A stretch of DNA of 64,000 bases from Janthinobacterium agaricidamnosum NBRC 102515 = DSM 9628 (GTDB lineage: Bacteria; Pseudomonadota; Gammaproteobacteria; Burkholderiales; Burkholderiaceae_D), in the NCBI RefSeq assembly GCF_000723165.1, contig NZ_HG322949.1:4147753-4211752 (forward strand), read 5' to 3'. The notes under the pieces are model-generated. The model did not search any database. It saw only the letters and a list, made by a program, of their open reading frames with translations, and had not been told where the DNA came from. How positions within the stretch are numbered: the stretch's first letter is position 1; each line of letters starts with the position of its first letter. Shown in pieces: positions 45,737 through 53,889 of the stretch. The position numbers and the translations under genes were made by a program.

Positions 45737-46466
45737 CCTCGACGACACCCTGTTCCAGACGCCCAAAAAATGCGCCTCGGAAGTCGACCTGCAAGCGGCC
45801 GCCTACCTGAAAAACGGCGACGCCTGCTCGTTCACGACGCCGCGCCAACGCGCCTTCATGGAATTCGCCCACGGCGGCATGACCCTGATCCCGGCCACCG
45901 CGCGCAACGCCGACGCGTTCAGCCGGGTCGACTTGCCGTTTTCCAGCTACGCCGTGCTCGATTACGGCGGCATCGTGCTGCAACCGGGCGGCGCGCTGGA
46001 CGGCGGCTGGCTGTCGCTGATGCAAAACGATATGCAGCTCGCCCTGCCCGGCCTGCGCGAAGCGATGCGCGTCATCGACGACTTCCAGGCCAAGGCCGGC
46101 TTGCCGTCGCGCGCGCGCCTGATCGAAGATTACGCGACGCCGTTTTATGTCGTCGTCAAGGACCATGAGGCGCGCGCCGAACGGCTGGCCGACATCGAAC
46201 AGCAAGTGCTGCAGGACTGGCTCGCCACGGAAGGCGCCGACTACTTCATCCACCGCAACGGCAACAACCTGGCGCTGCTGCCGAAAAGTTTGAACAAGGC
46301 GCGCGCGGTATCGTACCTGCGCGCCGAACTGGAGGCGGAGCACGGCCCCATCCTCAGCTTCGGCATGGGCGACAGCCGCTCCGACGCGCGCTTCATGGCG
46401 GCCTGCGACTACGCCATCGTACCGAAGGGCACCCAGCTGGCGGCGCTGACGGTGGCGGCCTTATGA
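45714..46466 (+). CDS. HAD-superfamily phosphatase of the ter-associated pathway
   Basis: The product has about 250 residues. Motif I FVDLDDTLFQT gives the nucleophile and acid Asp8 and Asp10, and motif IV GMGDSRSDARFM lies near the C terminus. The start is uncertain. The TTG at 45714 places motif I right after MKKFL, as in homologous HADs; the ATG at 45678 gives 12 more residues with no homology and a longer overlap with the upstream gene. Presumably it removes a phosphate from a pathway intermediate. The stop overlaps the next ATG. Confidence 0.8.
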   Translation: MKKFLFVDLDDTLFQTPKKCASEVDLQAAAYLKNGDACSFTTPRQRAFMEFAHGGMTLIPATARNADAFSRVDLPFSSYAVLDYGGIVLQPGGALDGGWLSLMQNDMQLALPGLREAMRVIDDFQAKAGLPSRARLIEDYATPFYVVVKDHEARAERLADIEQQVLQDWLATEGADYFIHRNGNNLALLPKSLNKARAVSYLRAELEAEHGPILSFGMGDSRSDARFMAACDYAIVPKGTQLAALTVAAL

Positions 46467-47575
46467 TGGTGAATAAAAGCGCCGTCGATTTTTCCGGCAG
46501 CTACCGCGCCGACGATGTCACCTTCCTGTTGAAACCGATCGCGCTGGAACCGATCCTCGACATCGACGAGAAGGAAAGGCTGATCCAGTCCGGCCAGCGC
46601 CACTACAGCGAAATGCTGTCGCCCGAAGCGCTGCCGTCGCCGGCCTACCTGGAACTGTTCCGCAGCGCCTATGCGGCCAACCGCCGGCAAATGGCGCGCG
46701 ACTGCCTGCGCCTGGCCGCGCTGATCGCGGTGCGCCGCGACGGCCCCATCGCGCTGGTGTCGCTGGCCCGCGCCGGCACGCCGGTCGGGGTGATCCTGGC
46801 CCATCTGCTGCGCCGCGTGTTCCAGCGCGACTGCCAGCATTACTCGGTGTCGATCATCCGCGACCGCGGCATCGACGCCGTCGCGCTGCGCCACATCCTG
46901 CAACAGGGCCATGCCCCGGAGTCGCTGGTATTCGTCGACGGCTGGACCGGCAAGGGCGTGATTTCGCGCGAATTGCGCCATGCCGTGGGCGCATTCAATG
47001 CAGCCCACGGCACGGCCATCGACGGCGGCCTGTACGTGCTGTCCGACCTGGCAGGCACGGCCGCCTGCGCCGCCTCGGCCGACGATTACCTGATCCCGTC
47101 GAGCATCCTGAACGCCACCGTGTCGGGGCTGGTCAGCCGCTCGGTGCTGAACGCGGCGATCGGCCCGGACGACTTCCACGGCTGCCTGTATTACGGCCAG
47201 TTCGAGGCGCACGACCAGTCGCGCCAGTTCGCCGACGGCCTGGTCGCCGACGCCATTGGATTGGCGCAAACGGAAGGCGTGCCGCGGGCGCAAGCGATCG
47301 ACGCCGCGGCCATGGCGGCCCGCTCCCACGCTTACATGGCGGCGGCACAATCGCAGTACGGCATCGGCGACATCAACCTGATCAAACCCGGCATCGGCGA
47401 AGCCACCCGGGTCTTGCTGCGGCGCGCGCCGCAGCGCCTGATCGTGCGCGACACGCATGCGCCGGACGTGGCACATTTACTGCTTTTGGCGCAAGAGAAA
47501 TCGATACCGGTGACGGTGGAACCGGCGCTGCCCTACCAGGCGGTCGCCCTGATCAGGAGTGCAGTCGATGGATAA
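46463..47575 (+). CDS. StiP-type phosphoribosyltransferase with PELOTA-like domain
   Basis: The product has 370 residues. It is a PRTase-like domain (GSYRADDVTFLLKPIALEPI at the start; LVSLARAGTPVGVILAHLL; the PRPP-loop-like LVFVDGWTGKGVISREL) with a C-terminal PELOTA-like segment (AQSQYGIGDINLIKPGIGEA; RLIVRDTHAPDVAHLLLL) that resembles RNA-binding L7Ae/pelota folds. The family is named after StiP, described as a cysteine protease, but the domain looks like a transferase. Two adjacent ATGs (46463, 46466) are possible. It overlaps the next gene by 8 nt. Confidence 0.85.
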   Translation: MMVNKSAVDFSGSYRADDVTFLLKPIALEPILDIDEKERLIQSGQRHYSEMLSPEALPSPAYLELFRSAYAANRRQMARDCLRLAALIAVRRDGPIALVSLARAGTPVGVILAHLLRRVFQRDCQHYSVSIIRDRGIDAVALRHILQQGHAPESLVFVDGWTGKGVISRELRHAVGAFNAAHGTAIDGGLYVLSDLAGTAACAASADDYLIPSSILNATVSGLVSRSVLNAAIGPDDFHGCLYYGQFEAHDQSRQFADGLVADAIGLAQTEGVPRAQAIDAAAMAARSHAYMAAAQSQYGIGDINLIKPGIGEATRVLLRRAPQRLIVRDTHAPDVAHLLLLAQEKSIPVTVEPALPYQAVALIRSAVDG

Positions 47576-48575
47576 TTCCAGCTATCAGCACAGCGCCCAT
47601 AAACCGGCGCTGGGCGCCTCTTTATATGTGCCGAGCATCCACAAGGATTTGCTGGCGATCGCCAACGGCGACAAGATGGGCCATTTGCGTTCGGTGATCT
47701 TTTGCACCGAGGACGCAATCGCCGAACGCGACCTCAGCTACGCGCTGTTCAACCTGTCGCTGGCGCTGCAAAACATGGCCGAGGAATCGGACACGCTGCG
47801 CTTTGTGCGCGTGCGCAACGCCGACATCCTGGGGCGCGTGCTGCTGATGCCGGGCGCGCATAAACTGGCCGGCTTCGTGCTGCCGAAAACCACCCGCCAC
47901 AATTTCGACCATTATTTCAGCCAGGTGCGCCACACCCAGCACTTGCTGATGCCGACGCTGGAAACGGCGGAAGTGTTCGACGACGAGGAAATGAAGCTGT
48001 TTTGCCGCCAGTTGAATGTACCGCAGGTGCGCCACCGCATCCTCGCGCTGCGCATCGGCGGCAACGATTTATTGGCGCTGCTCGGCTTGCGCCGCCCGAC
48101 CAGCGGCACCATTTACCAGACCCCGCTGGGCCAGGTGATCGCACGCCTGGTCACCACCTTCCGGCCGCACGGTTTTGCGCTGACCGCGCCGGTGTTCGAA
48201 CACCTGTCGCAGCACGCGTGGCTGGACGCCGAAGTGGCGCAAGACATGGCGCACGGCATGATCGCCAAGACCGCCATCCATCCCGACCAGGTGCCGCACA
48301 TCGAACGCCATTACCAGGTGGCGCAAGCGGACATCGAGCTGGCGTTGCGCATCATCGACCCGGACAGCCCGGCCGTATTCCGCATGCAGGAATCGATGTG
48401 CGAAGTGGCGACCCACAGCAACTGGGCGCAACGCATCATCGAACAGGCGCGCCTGTTCGGCATCCGCCACGCCGGTGATACCATGACGGCGGACCACACC
48501 ATGAACCCGCCAGTACCGAACATTCAGCACATTTCGCACATTCCGATTACCGATCAAGGGGAGATACGACCATGA
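47568..48575 (+). CDS. HpcH/HpaI aldolase or citrate-lyase-like enzyme (CitE type)
   Basis: The product has 335 residues. It is a TIM-barrel C-C lyase of the ter-associated group: LGASLYVPSIHKDLLAIANG, RSVIFCTEDAI, RFVRVRNADIL (magnesium-site region), FVLPKT, ILALRIGGNDLLALLGLRR and AHGMIAKTAIHPDQVP. It should cleave or form a C-C bond next to a carboxylate or acyl group. The ATG at 47568 has AGGAG 8 nt upstream and is preferred to the GTG at 47559. Its stop overlaps the following start (ATGA). Confidence 0.85.
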   Translation: MDNSSYQHSAHKPALGASLYVPSIHKDLLAIANGDKMGHLRSVIFCTEDAIAERDLSYALFNLSLALQNMAEESDTLRFVRVRNADILGRVLLMPGAHKLAGFVLPKTTRHNFDHYFSQVRHTQHLLMPTLETAEVFDDEEMKLFCRQLNVPQVRHRILALRIGGNDLLALLGLRRPTSGTIYQTPLGQVIARLVTTFRPHGFALTAPVFEHLSQHAWLDAEVAQDMAHGMIAKTAIHPDQVPHIERHYQVAQADIELALRIIDPDSPAVFRMQESMCEVATHSNWAQRIIEQARLFGIRHAGDTMTADHTMNPPVPNIQHISHIPITDQGEIRP

Positions 48576-49780
48576 CCAACTTCACGCGCGGCCAAAAAGG
48601 CAAACTCGCCGACCTCGGCCTGAACGGACCATTCCAGGTCACACTCGAGATCGCCTCCGGCGCGATGGAAACCGACGTCAGCTGCTTCGGCCTGGATGCT
48701 GGCGGCAAATTATCGGACGACCGCTACATGGTGTTTTTCAACCAGAAGAATGCGCCGGATAACGCCGTCACGCTGGACTTGAACGGCGCCCGTTCGGTGT
48801 TCCAGGTCGACCTGGCGCGCCTGCCGGCCAGCATCGACAAGCTGGTGTTCACCGCCGCCGCCGACCAGGGCGCGATGCGCTCGCTGGGTCCGTCGTCGCT
48901 GCAACTGGGCCAGGCCGCGCAATTCGCCTTTTTCGGCAGCGACTTCCAGGATGAAAAAGCCGTCATCGTCGGCGAGTTGTACCGCCGCGACGGCAGCTGG
49001 CGCTTCGGCGCCGTCGGCCAGGGTTTTGCCGGCGGCCTGGGGGCGCTGCTGAAGCATTTCGGCGGCAGCGAGGCGGCCCAGTCGCCAGCACCGGTCCCGG
49101 CCGCGGAAGCGCCGAAGATCTCGCTGTCGAAAATCCGCCTCGAAAAACGCGGCGATAAAATCTCGCTCGACAAGCGCGACAGCCAGGGTTACGGCCGCAT
49201 CCGCGTCAACCTGAACTGGAACCAGGGCCCGGCGCCGGCCCAGCAGCAAGATAGCGGCGGCTTCCTCGGCAAATTGTTCAGCAAGCCATCCAGCCCGGCC
49301 AACGGCATCGACCTCGACATCGGCTGCCTGTTTGAAATGAGCAACGGCGCCAAGAGCGCGGTGCAAGCGCTGGGCAATAGCTGGGGCGCGTACGAGCGGC
49401 CGCCGTACATCCACCTGGAAGGCGACGACCGCACCGGCAACGTCAGCGACGGCGAAAACATCTTCATCAATGGCGTGCATTTCGACCAGATCCAGCGGGT
49501 GCTGGTGTACGCCTTCATCTATGACGGCGTGCCGAACTGGGCCGCGACCGACGGCGTGGTGACCATCGACATCCCCGGCCAGCCTTCGGTCGAAGTGCGA
49601 ATGGACAGCGACAGCAAGCTGTCGATGTGCGCCATCGCCATGCTCGAGAACCACGGCGGCAACCTGCAAGTGACAAAATTGGTGGAATACTTTGGCGGGC
49701 AAGGTAAAATCACGGCGCACCAGGCGATGGATCAACGTTATGGCTTTGGATTGAACTGGACCGCCGGGCGCAAGGACTAA
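48572..49780 (+). CDS. TerD-TerA two-domain protein
   Basis: The product has 402 residues. Residues 1-165 are a TerD-like domain (FTRGQKGKLADLGLNGPFQV, ending YRRDGSWRFGAVGQGFAGGL) whose acidic Ca loop is reduced. After a Ala/Pro linker, residues about 185-400 resemble TerA (VNLNWNQGP; GIDLDIGCLFEMSNGAKSAV; YIHLEGDDRTG with ENIFINGVHF; YAFIYDGVPNWAATDG). It closes the coupled set that starts with the ATP-grasp gene. TerA and TerD normally come as separate genes, so this is a fusion. Confidence 0.85.
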   Translation: MTNFTRGQKGKLADLGLNGPFQVTLEIASGAMETDVSCFGLDAGGKLSDDRYMVFFNQKNAPDNAVTLDLNGARSVFQVDLARLPASIDKLVFTAAADQGAMRSLGPSSLQLGQAAQFAFFGSDFQDEKAVIVGELYRRDGSWRFGAVGQGFAGGLGALLKHFGGSEAAQSPAPVPAAEAPKISLSKIRLEKRGDKISLDKRDSQGYGRIRVNLNWNQGPAPAQQQDSGGFLGKLFSKPSSPANGIDLDIGCLFEMSNGAKSAVQALGNSWGAYERPPYIHLEGDDRTGNVSDGENIFINGVHFDQIQRVLVYAFIYDGVPNWAATDGVVTIDIPGQPSVEVRMDSDSKLSMCAIAMLENHGGNLQVTKLVEYFGGQGKITAHQAMDQRYGFGLNWTAGRKD

Positions 49781-49825
49781 ACTGCGAGGACTCGCCTGCA
49801 ACGCCCTCACCCACTCGACGACACT

Positions 49826-50200
49826 ATGACAACAACATCCAAAAAAGTCACACTGGTTCTGATCGGCTTCATCATCGCCGCCCTGCTGATTTTTGCCGCG
49901 TATTGCTGGATCACGCTCAGCTTTTCGTATTCCGAAGGCGAACGGGCCGGCTATCTGCAAAAATTTTCCAAGCGGGGCTGGATCTGCAAGACGTGGGAAG
50001 GCGAAATCCTGCTGACCGCCTTGCCCGGCACCATCCCGGAAAAGTTCCAATTCAGCGTACGCAATGAAGAAGTCGCCAGGCAATTGTCGGCGGCCGCCGG
50101 CAAGCGCCTGCTGATCACTTACAGCCAGCATAAAGGCGTACCGACGGAATGCTTCGGGGAAACCGAGTATTACGCCGACAAGGTGCAAGTGATTCAATAA
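49826..50200 (+). CDS. Small membrane-anchored hypothetical protein
   Basis: The product has 124 residues. One N-terminal helix (VTLVLIGFIIAALLIFAAYC) is followed by a soluble domain (SEGERAGYLQKFSKRGWICK, LPGTIPEKFQFSVRNEEVA). This widespread proteobacterial small protein is sometimes mislabelled 6-phosphogluconate dehydrogenase in annotations; nothing here supports that. It lies 45 bp after the ter operon, probably as an independent or read-through gene. Confidence 0.6.
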   Translation: MTTTSKKVTLVLIGFIIAALLIFAAYCWITLSFSYSEGERAGYLQKFSKRGWICKTWEGEILLTALPGTIPEKFQFSVRNEEVARQLSAAAGKRLLITYSQHKGVPTECFGETEYYADKVQVIQ

Positions 50201-50205
50201 TCAAG

Positions 50206-50234
50206 GGGAACAGACGGCGCCGCCGGCTGTTCCC
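50206..50234 (+). terminator. Hairpin after the hypothetical gene, weak terminator
   Basis: GGGAACAG (50206-50213) and CTGTTCCC (50227-50234) form a stem just past the stop at 50200, around a GC-rich loop. No T tract follows, so termination is uncertain. Confidence 0.4.
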
Positions 50235-50254
50235 GTCGCTGTGCCGGCTATCGC

Positions 50255-51613
50255 TCAGGGCTCGTAAAACCGCATTTGGCCCTGACGGAATTGCTGCAAT
50301 GCTTCTTTGCTGGAACTGCCATCGCTCAGGTTAGGGTCATGGAATACGCCGATCGGCTCGCCCTGGCGCATCTGCAAGGCGTTCATGACGTTGGACGCAA
50401 CGCGGAAATTTCCATCTGTGAAAGCATGGGTAAATTCGAGCCGGTGGTAAACCTGGAGGGCCAGCAGCGTCTTTTCCTCAGGCGTAATGCGCCGCTTCCT
50501 GATGCCGACGTAATAGTCATTCAGGGTTTTGCTGACCATTTCCTTCAAATCCGCTTCCGGCAGCGACTCTCGGGCATATTGCGCTTGATACAGCTTCCCG
50601 CCTTCCAGGCCCAATTGGGCAAGCCGGCTTCTCATTTGCTCGGGCGGGATGCTGGAGTCCCATGGCAACGGTTTATTCGAGCCGGGCACCAGCACGTGCC
50701 CTCTTCCATGATTTGGCATCCAGATGAACGTGATGTCGCCGACTTTCAGATTGGCCGAGAACTTGTTTCCGCTTTGTGTATGCAGCGCATGCATATCGTT
50801 CAGCGCGCGTATGATGCCGTCCGCGGAAAAGTGTGCGCGAAACCCCATGCCGCGTGATTCGATATCGCCGACCGAGTGTATTTTATGCAGCGCGATCACA
50901 TCGTCGGCGCTGACCTGCCCTGGTTTGGCGGCCAGTTGCGCCGTCCCGATCAAGGAGCTCGCCATGCCGTGGGCATAGCCGGCATCGGTATCGAATAAAA
51001 ATGCGTGCAAGGGATTGGGCTTGATCCCGTATTTCTGCATGTCCTCCAATTTCCGTCCATCGACCAGCAGTTGCCAGCGGTCGCTGTCCTTGATACCTTC
51101 CAAAGGCGGATGATCGTTGAAATCCTTCTTCAGCAGATTGAATGTTTCTTTAATCTTCGGCTTGCAATTATCTTTTTTAATCAGCTCCGACAGCGGTTGC
51201 GCATTCGGCGGATATTGGGTCCAGATCGATTCATGCATGGCCTTGAACATTTCTTGCACAGGCTGGTCATCGGACGTGGCCAGCGCGGTCATGCTTTTCT
51301 TATAATGCTGCTCCCATAAGACATCGAGCATCACAGCCATCGACAGATGGGACTTGGTAAAAGACCGGCCCAATACGCTATCCCCGATTGCCCACAGTCG
51401 CTTGCGCACCTCGGCGATCATCAAGTCCCGATGCTGGGCGCTCAGTTTTTGCGAGACCGCGCGATTACGGTCGGCGGACGAGGTACGCGGCCTACCGCTG
51501 GAAGCGGTGGACACCGGAGCTTGCTGCACGACCGGCATCGGATGAGAGGATCGCGAAGAATTGCTGGCCGGAACAGATGGGGGAATCCGGGAATAATTGT
51601 TATTAGGGATCAT
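50255..51613 (-). CDS. Fic-like domain protein, candidate secreted effector
   Basis: The product has 452 residues. The first about 60 residues are Ser/Pro/Asn rich and disordered, as in type III effectors. A C-terminal helix pair LALQVYHRLEFTHAFTDGNF and RVASNVMNALQMRQGEPIG resembles the Fic active-site helix HPFxxGNGRxxR; here it reads HAFTDGNFRVAS, so the second Gly and last Arg are changed. Fic enzymes transfer AMP or phosphocholine, or phosphorylate proteins. AT-rich flanks and lack of neighbours suggest acquisition. The ATG at 51613 is chosen over the TTG at 51646; no good ribosome-binding site is seen. No type III secretion genes lie in this window. Confidence 0.55.
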   Translation of the reverse strand: MIPNNNYSRIPPSVPASNSSRSSHPMPVVQQAPVSTASSGRPRTSSADRNRAVSQKLSAQHRDLMIAEVRKRLWAIGDSVLGRSFTKSHLSMAVMLDVLWEQHYKKSMTALATSDDQPVQEMFKAMHESIWTQYPPNAQPLSELIKKDNCKPKIKETFNLLKKDFNDHPPLEGIKDSDRWQLLVDGRKLEDMQKYGIKPNPLHAFLFDTDAGYAHGMASSLIGTAQLAAKPGQVSADDVIALHKIHSVGDIESRGMGFRAHFSADGIIRALNDMHALHTQSGNKFSANLKVGDITFIWMPNHGRGHVLVPGSNKPLPWDSSIPPEQMRSRLAQLGLEGGKLYQAQYARESLPEADLKEMVSKTLNDYYVGIRKRRITPEEKTLLALQVYHRLEFTHAFTDGNFRVASNVMNALQMRQGEPIGVFHDPNLSDGSSSKEALQQFRQGQMRFYEP

Positions 51614-51916
51614 GGTTGGGTTTAAATGCCTGTAATAGATAATCAATAAATGGCGCTACTTTGCAGTGCAAAAAGAAAATATTTTTTTACACACATTGCA
51701 TTATTGAGTAATCTTTTTTTGATCAAAGTTCCACGACTGGCGCCGGCATAGGCGCGACTGGCATGGACAAGGCCGCACTGGCACACCAGATTTGAGACGA
51801 TCAGACAATTAATTGACCATTATCAGCATCCAATAATCCATTCCGCTTGCTTATACTATTTTCATGCCGGTGCCACACCGGCGGTACAACCAGTCAACCA
51901 GCATAAAGGAATGATC
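51614..51916. other. AT-rich intergenic region between the Fic-like gene and grx
   Basis: About 300 bp, much richer in A/T than the surroundings next to the Fic-like start (runs of T and A around 51680-51720). It should hold two divergent promoters. No hrp-type box or other known effector signal was found by eye. Confidence 0.4.
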
Positions 51917-52177
51917 ATGAGCAATCTGTCGAGCCACGTTACCGTGTACAGCAGCAATGGCTGCGGGTATTGCGCAATGGCCAAGAAATTATTGGCGGGC
52001 AAAGGCGTGACGCCGACTGAAATCAATATCGACAGCGACCGCGGCAAAATGGCGGAAATGATGGCGCGCTCCGGCCGCCGCACCGTGCCGCAGATTTTCA
52101 TCGGCGAATACCATGTCGGCGGCTTCGACGACTTGCTGGCGCTGGACCGCCAGGGCCGGCTTGAGCCTATGCTGTGA
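51917..52177 (+). CDS. grxC: Glutaredoxin (GrxC-like) with CGYC active site
   Basis: The product has 86 residues, the usual size for a bacterial glutaredoxin 3. The active site is Cys16-Gly-Tyr-Cys19 instead of CPYC, TVPQIFI carries the cis-Pro, and GGFDDL binds glutathione. It reduces mixed disulfides using glutathione. The ATG at 51917 is 6 nt after AAAGGA; the ATG at 51911 abuts that site. Convergent with the SnoaL-like gene (3 nt between stops). Confidence 0.88.
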   Translation: MSNLSSHVTVYSSNGCGYCAMAKKLLAGKGVTPTEINIDSDRGKMAEMMARSGRRTVPQIFIGEYHVGGFDDLLALDRQGRLEPML

Positions 52178-52180
52178 GCG

Positions 52181-52579
52181 TTAATTGAAGCCGAACGCGG
52201 CCGAGACGGCCATGGTGTCTTCGACCATGTTCAGCGCGACGATCTTGCCGTCTTCGATCGTCAGGTGGGCCGCCACGGCAACGGTGAAGGTCTGGCCGGT
52301 GCTGACCAGGGTTTGGCGGAAGGTTGCGAACAGCGCTACGTCATTGCCGGAAGCGATCATTTTCGAGTTCAAGACTTCATTCTTGCCGGCCACCGTGTAC
52401 GGCCACATGGTCTCGAAAAAGTCGCGTACCTGGGCTTTCTCGGTACGCCGGCCCGACCATGGAAAATTACCCGGTACAAACCATTCGATATGGTCGGCGA
52501 ACAGGGCTACGATGGCTGGCAAGTCGCGTGCGCCTACGCTGCCGAAGAATTGCTGGGTGATGTCGAGAGGAGTGGACAT
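52181..52579 (-). CDS. SnoaL-like NTF2-fold protein
   Basis: The product has 132 residues, cytosolic. It is a single SnoaL domain (FFGSVGARDLPAIVALFADH, FVPGNFPWSGRRTEKAQVRD, AHLTIEDGKIVALNMVEDT), the fold of ketosteroid isomerases and polyketide cyclases. The ATG at 52579 has AAGGAA upstream. It is divergent from a LysR regulator with a 9-bp-arm palindrome between them, which likely makes it a target of that regulator. Substrate unknown. Confidence 0.75.
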   Translation of the reverse strand: MSTPLDITQQFFGSVGARDLPAIVALFADHIEWFVPGNFPWSGRRTEKAQVRDFFETMWPYTVAGKNEVLNSKMIASGNDVALFATFRQTLVSTGQTFTVAVAAHLTIEDGKIVALNMVEDTMAVSAAFGFN

Positions 52580-52659
52580 GCTGGTTTCCTTGTTGAATGC
52601 ATTGAAAAATCCAGTATCGTCCGCCATCATTTATTTGTCTAATCATGGTTTTTTCCAAT

Positions 52660-52682
52660 ATACATCATCCATAATGATGTAT
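52660..52682. promoter_or_regulatory. Palindrome covering the LysR start codon
   Basis: ATACATCAT (52660-52668) and ATGATGTAT (52674-52682) are perfect 9-bp arms with a 5-nt loop, the T-N11-A style of LysR sites. The right arm includes the first two bases of the regulator's ATG, so binding would affect its transcription or translation. Confidence 0.55.
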
Positions 52683-53583
52683 GCGCGATATCGACCTGCA
52701 CCTGCTGAATATTTTCGATGCCATCATGAGCGAGGGTTCGATGACCCGCGCCGCACAGCGATTGGCGCTGTCGCAGCCGGCGGTCAGCAACGCGGTGGTG
52801 CGCATGCGCCAGTTGTGGAACGATCCGCTGTTCATCAAGGACGGGCGCGGCATCAAGCCGACCCCGAAGGCACTGGAATTATGGGCCGGCATAGGCGCGC
52901 CGCTGACGGCGATCCGCGCCGCCGGGCTCCCGGCGCCATTCGACCCGGCCAGCGCGCAACGCCGCTTCCGGCTGTCGGTCAACGATTTCATCACCTATCC
53001 GGTGTGGCCGCGCTTGCGCCGCGTGCTCGAAGCGCAGGCGCCGGGCATCGATATTTTGGCCGTGCCATGGCATATCCACGATACGCGGCAAATCCTGGTC
53101 GATAACGAAGTCGACCTGGCGATGTCGGGCGCAGCTGTGCCGGGAGCGGAAATCCGCCAGCAAGCGATGTTCGACGCGCACTATATCTGCGCCATGCGCG
53201 AAGACCACCCGCTGGCCGGCACGGCGCTGGGAATGGCGGACTTCCTGGCCGCCGACCACTTGCTGGTGTCGCTGTCGGGAAATCCGGTCGGCTTGATCGA
53301 CGACTTGCTGGAACAGCGCGGCGTGCGGCGCAGGGTCGCCATGACCATCAATAATTTTTATGGCCTGGTCGATTTGCTGCTGGTTAGCGATTTGATTTGC
53401 GTGATGTCGGATAATTTCTTCCGCCACCACCCGCTGAGCCAGCATATCCATAGGGCGGCAATCCCGTTCGAGGTGCCGTCCAACAACATCAGCCTGGCGT
53501 GGCACCGGCGTCACGAAAGCGACGCCGGCCACCGCTGGCTACGCGAATTGCTGATACCGATGTGTCGCGAACTATTCGCTTAA
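52681..53583 (+). CDS. LysR-family transcriptional regulator
   Basis: The product has 300 residues. The helix-turn-helix is at 1-60 (HLLNIFDAIMSEGSMTRAAQ, LALSQPAVSNAVVRMRQLW), followed by a substrate-binding domain of the NodD/NahR-like branch (FIKDGRGIKPTPKA; FITYPVWPRLRRVLE). It probably controls the divergent SnoaL-like gene. No Shine-Dalgarno sequence is visible before the ATG, which lies in the palindrome. Its end overlaps the RelB-like gene by 12 nt, in convergent orientation. Confidence 0.88.
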   Translation: MRDIDLHLLNIFDAIMSEGSMTRAAQRLALSQPAVSNAVVRMRQLWNDPLFIKDGRGIKPTPKALELWAGIGAPLTAIRAAGLPAPFDPASAQRRFRLSVNDFITYPVWPRLRRVLEAQAPGIDILAVPWHIHDTRQILVDNEVDLAMSGAAVPGAEIRQQAMFDAHYICAMREDHPLAGTALGMADFLAADHLLVSLSGNPVGLIDDLLEQRGVRRRVAMTINNFYGLVDLLLVSDLICVMSDNFFRHHPLSQHIHRAAIPFEVPSNNISLAWHRRHESDAGHRWLRELLIPMCRELFA

Positions 53584-53808
53584 CGCGCCGAGCGCGCGCA
53601 GCTGTTGTCCAGCGCCTTGCTGCTCCACCCGGCCGGCCCCATTGGACACCTTGAGTTCGAATGGGATTGCCTGGTCGGCAACCACGCGATGCAAGAACAA
53701 ACGCACCGCATCCGACACGGTCATCCCCATCGCCGCCAGGGTTTGATGGGCTTGCAACTTCATTTCTTCGTCCACGCGTACATGCAGCATTGATGTTTGT
53801 ACAGCCAC
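53572..53808 (-). CDS. Orphan RelB/DinJ-type antitoxin
   Basis: The product has 78 residues. It is a ribbon-helix-helix antitoxin of the RelB/DinJ family: LHVRVDEEMKLQAHQTLAAM, TVSDAVRLFLHRVVADQAIP. A GTG at 53808 lies 6 nt after GGAG and gives the usual family start; the ATG at 53790 is an alternative. No RelE/YafQ toxin follows, because the next 900 bp are the convergent LysR gene. It is solitary and may regulate other loci or be a remnant. Confidence 0.75.
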   Translation of the reverse strand: MAVQTSMLHVRVDEEMKLQAHQTLAAMGMTVSDAVRLFLHRVVADQAIPFELKVSNGAGRVEQQGAGQQLRALGALSE

Positions 53809-53889
53809 TATTATCTCCAGTGATAAATGATTATGCATCTCCAGGGAGATACCGCGAGCTTACCGTTGGCGGCGCCTTATCGGGTCCCG

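Noticed and set aside
51614..51850. A hrp/PIP-type box for the Fic-like gene
   Set aside because: Only a GGAAC half was seen by eye; no spaced partner half was found, so no regulatory claim is made.
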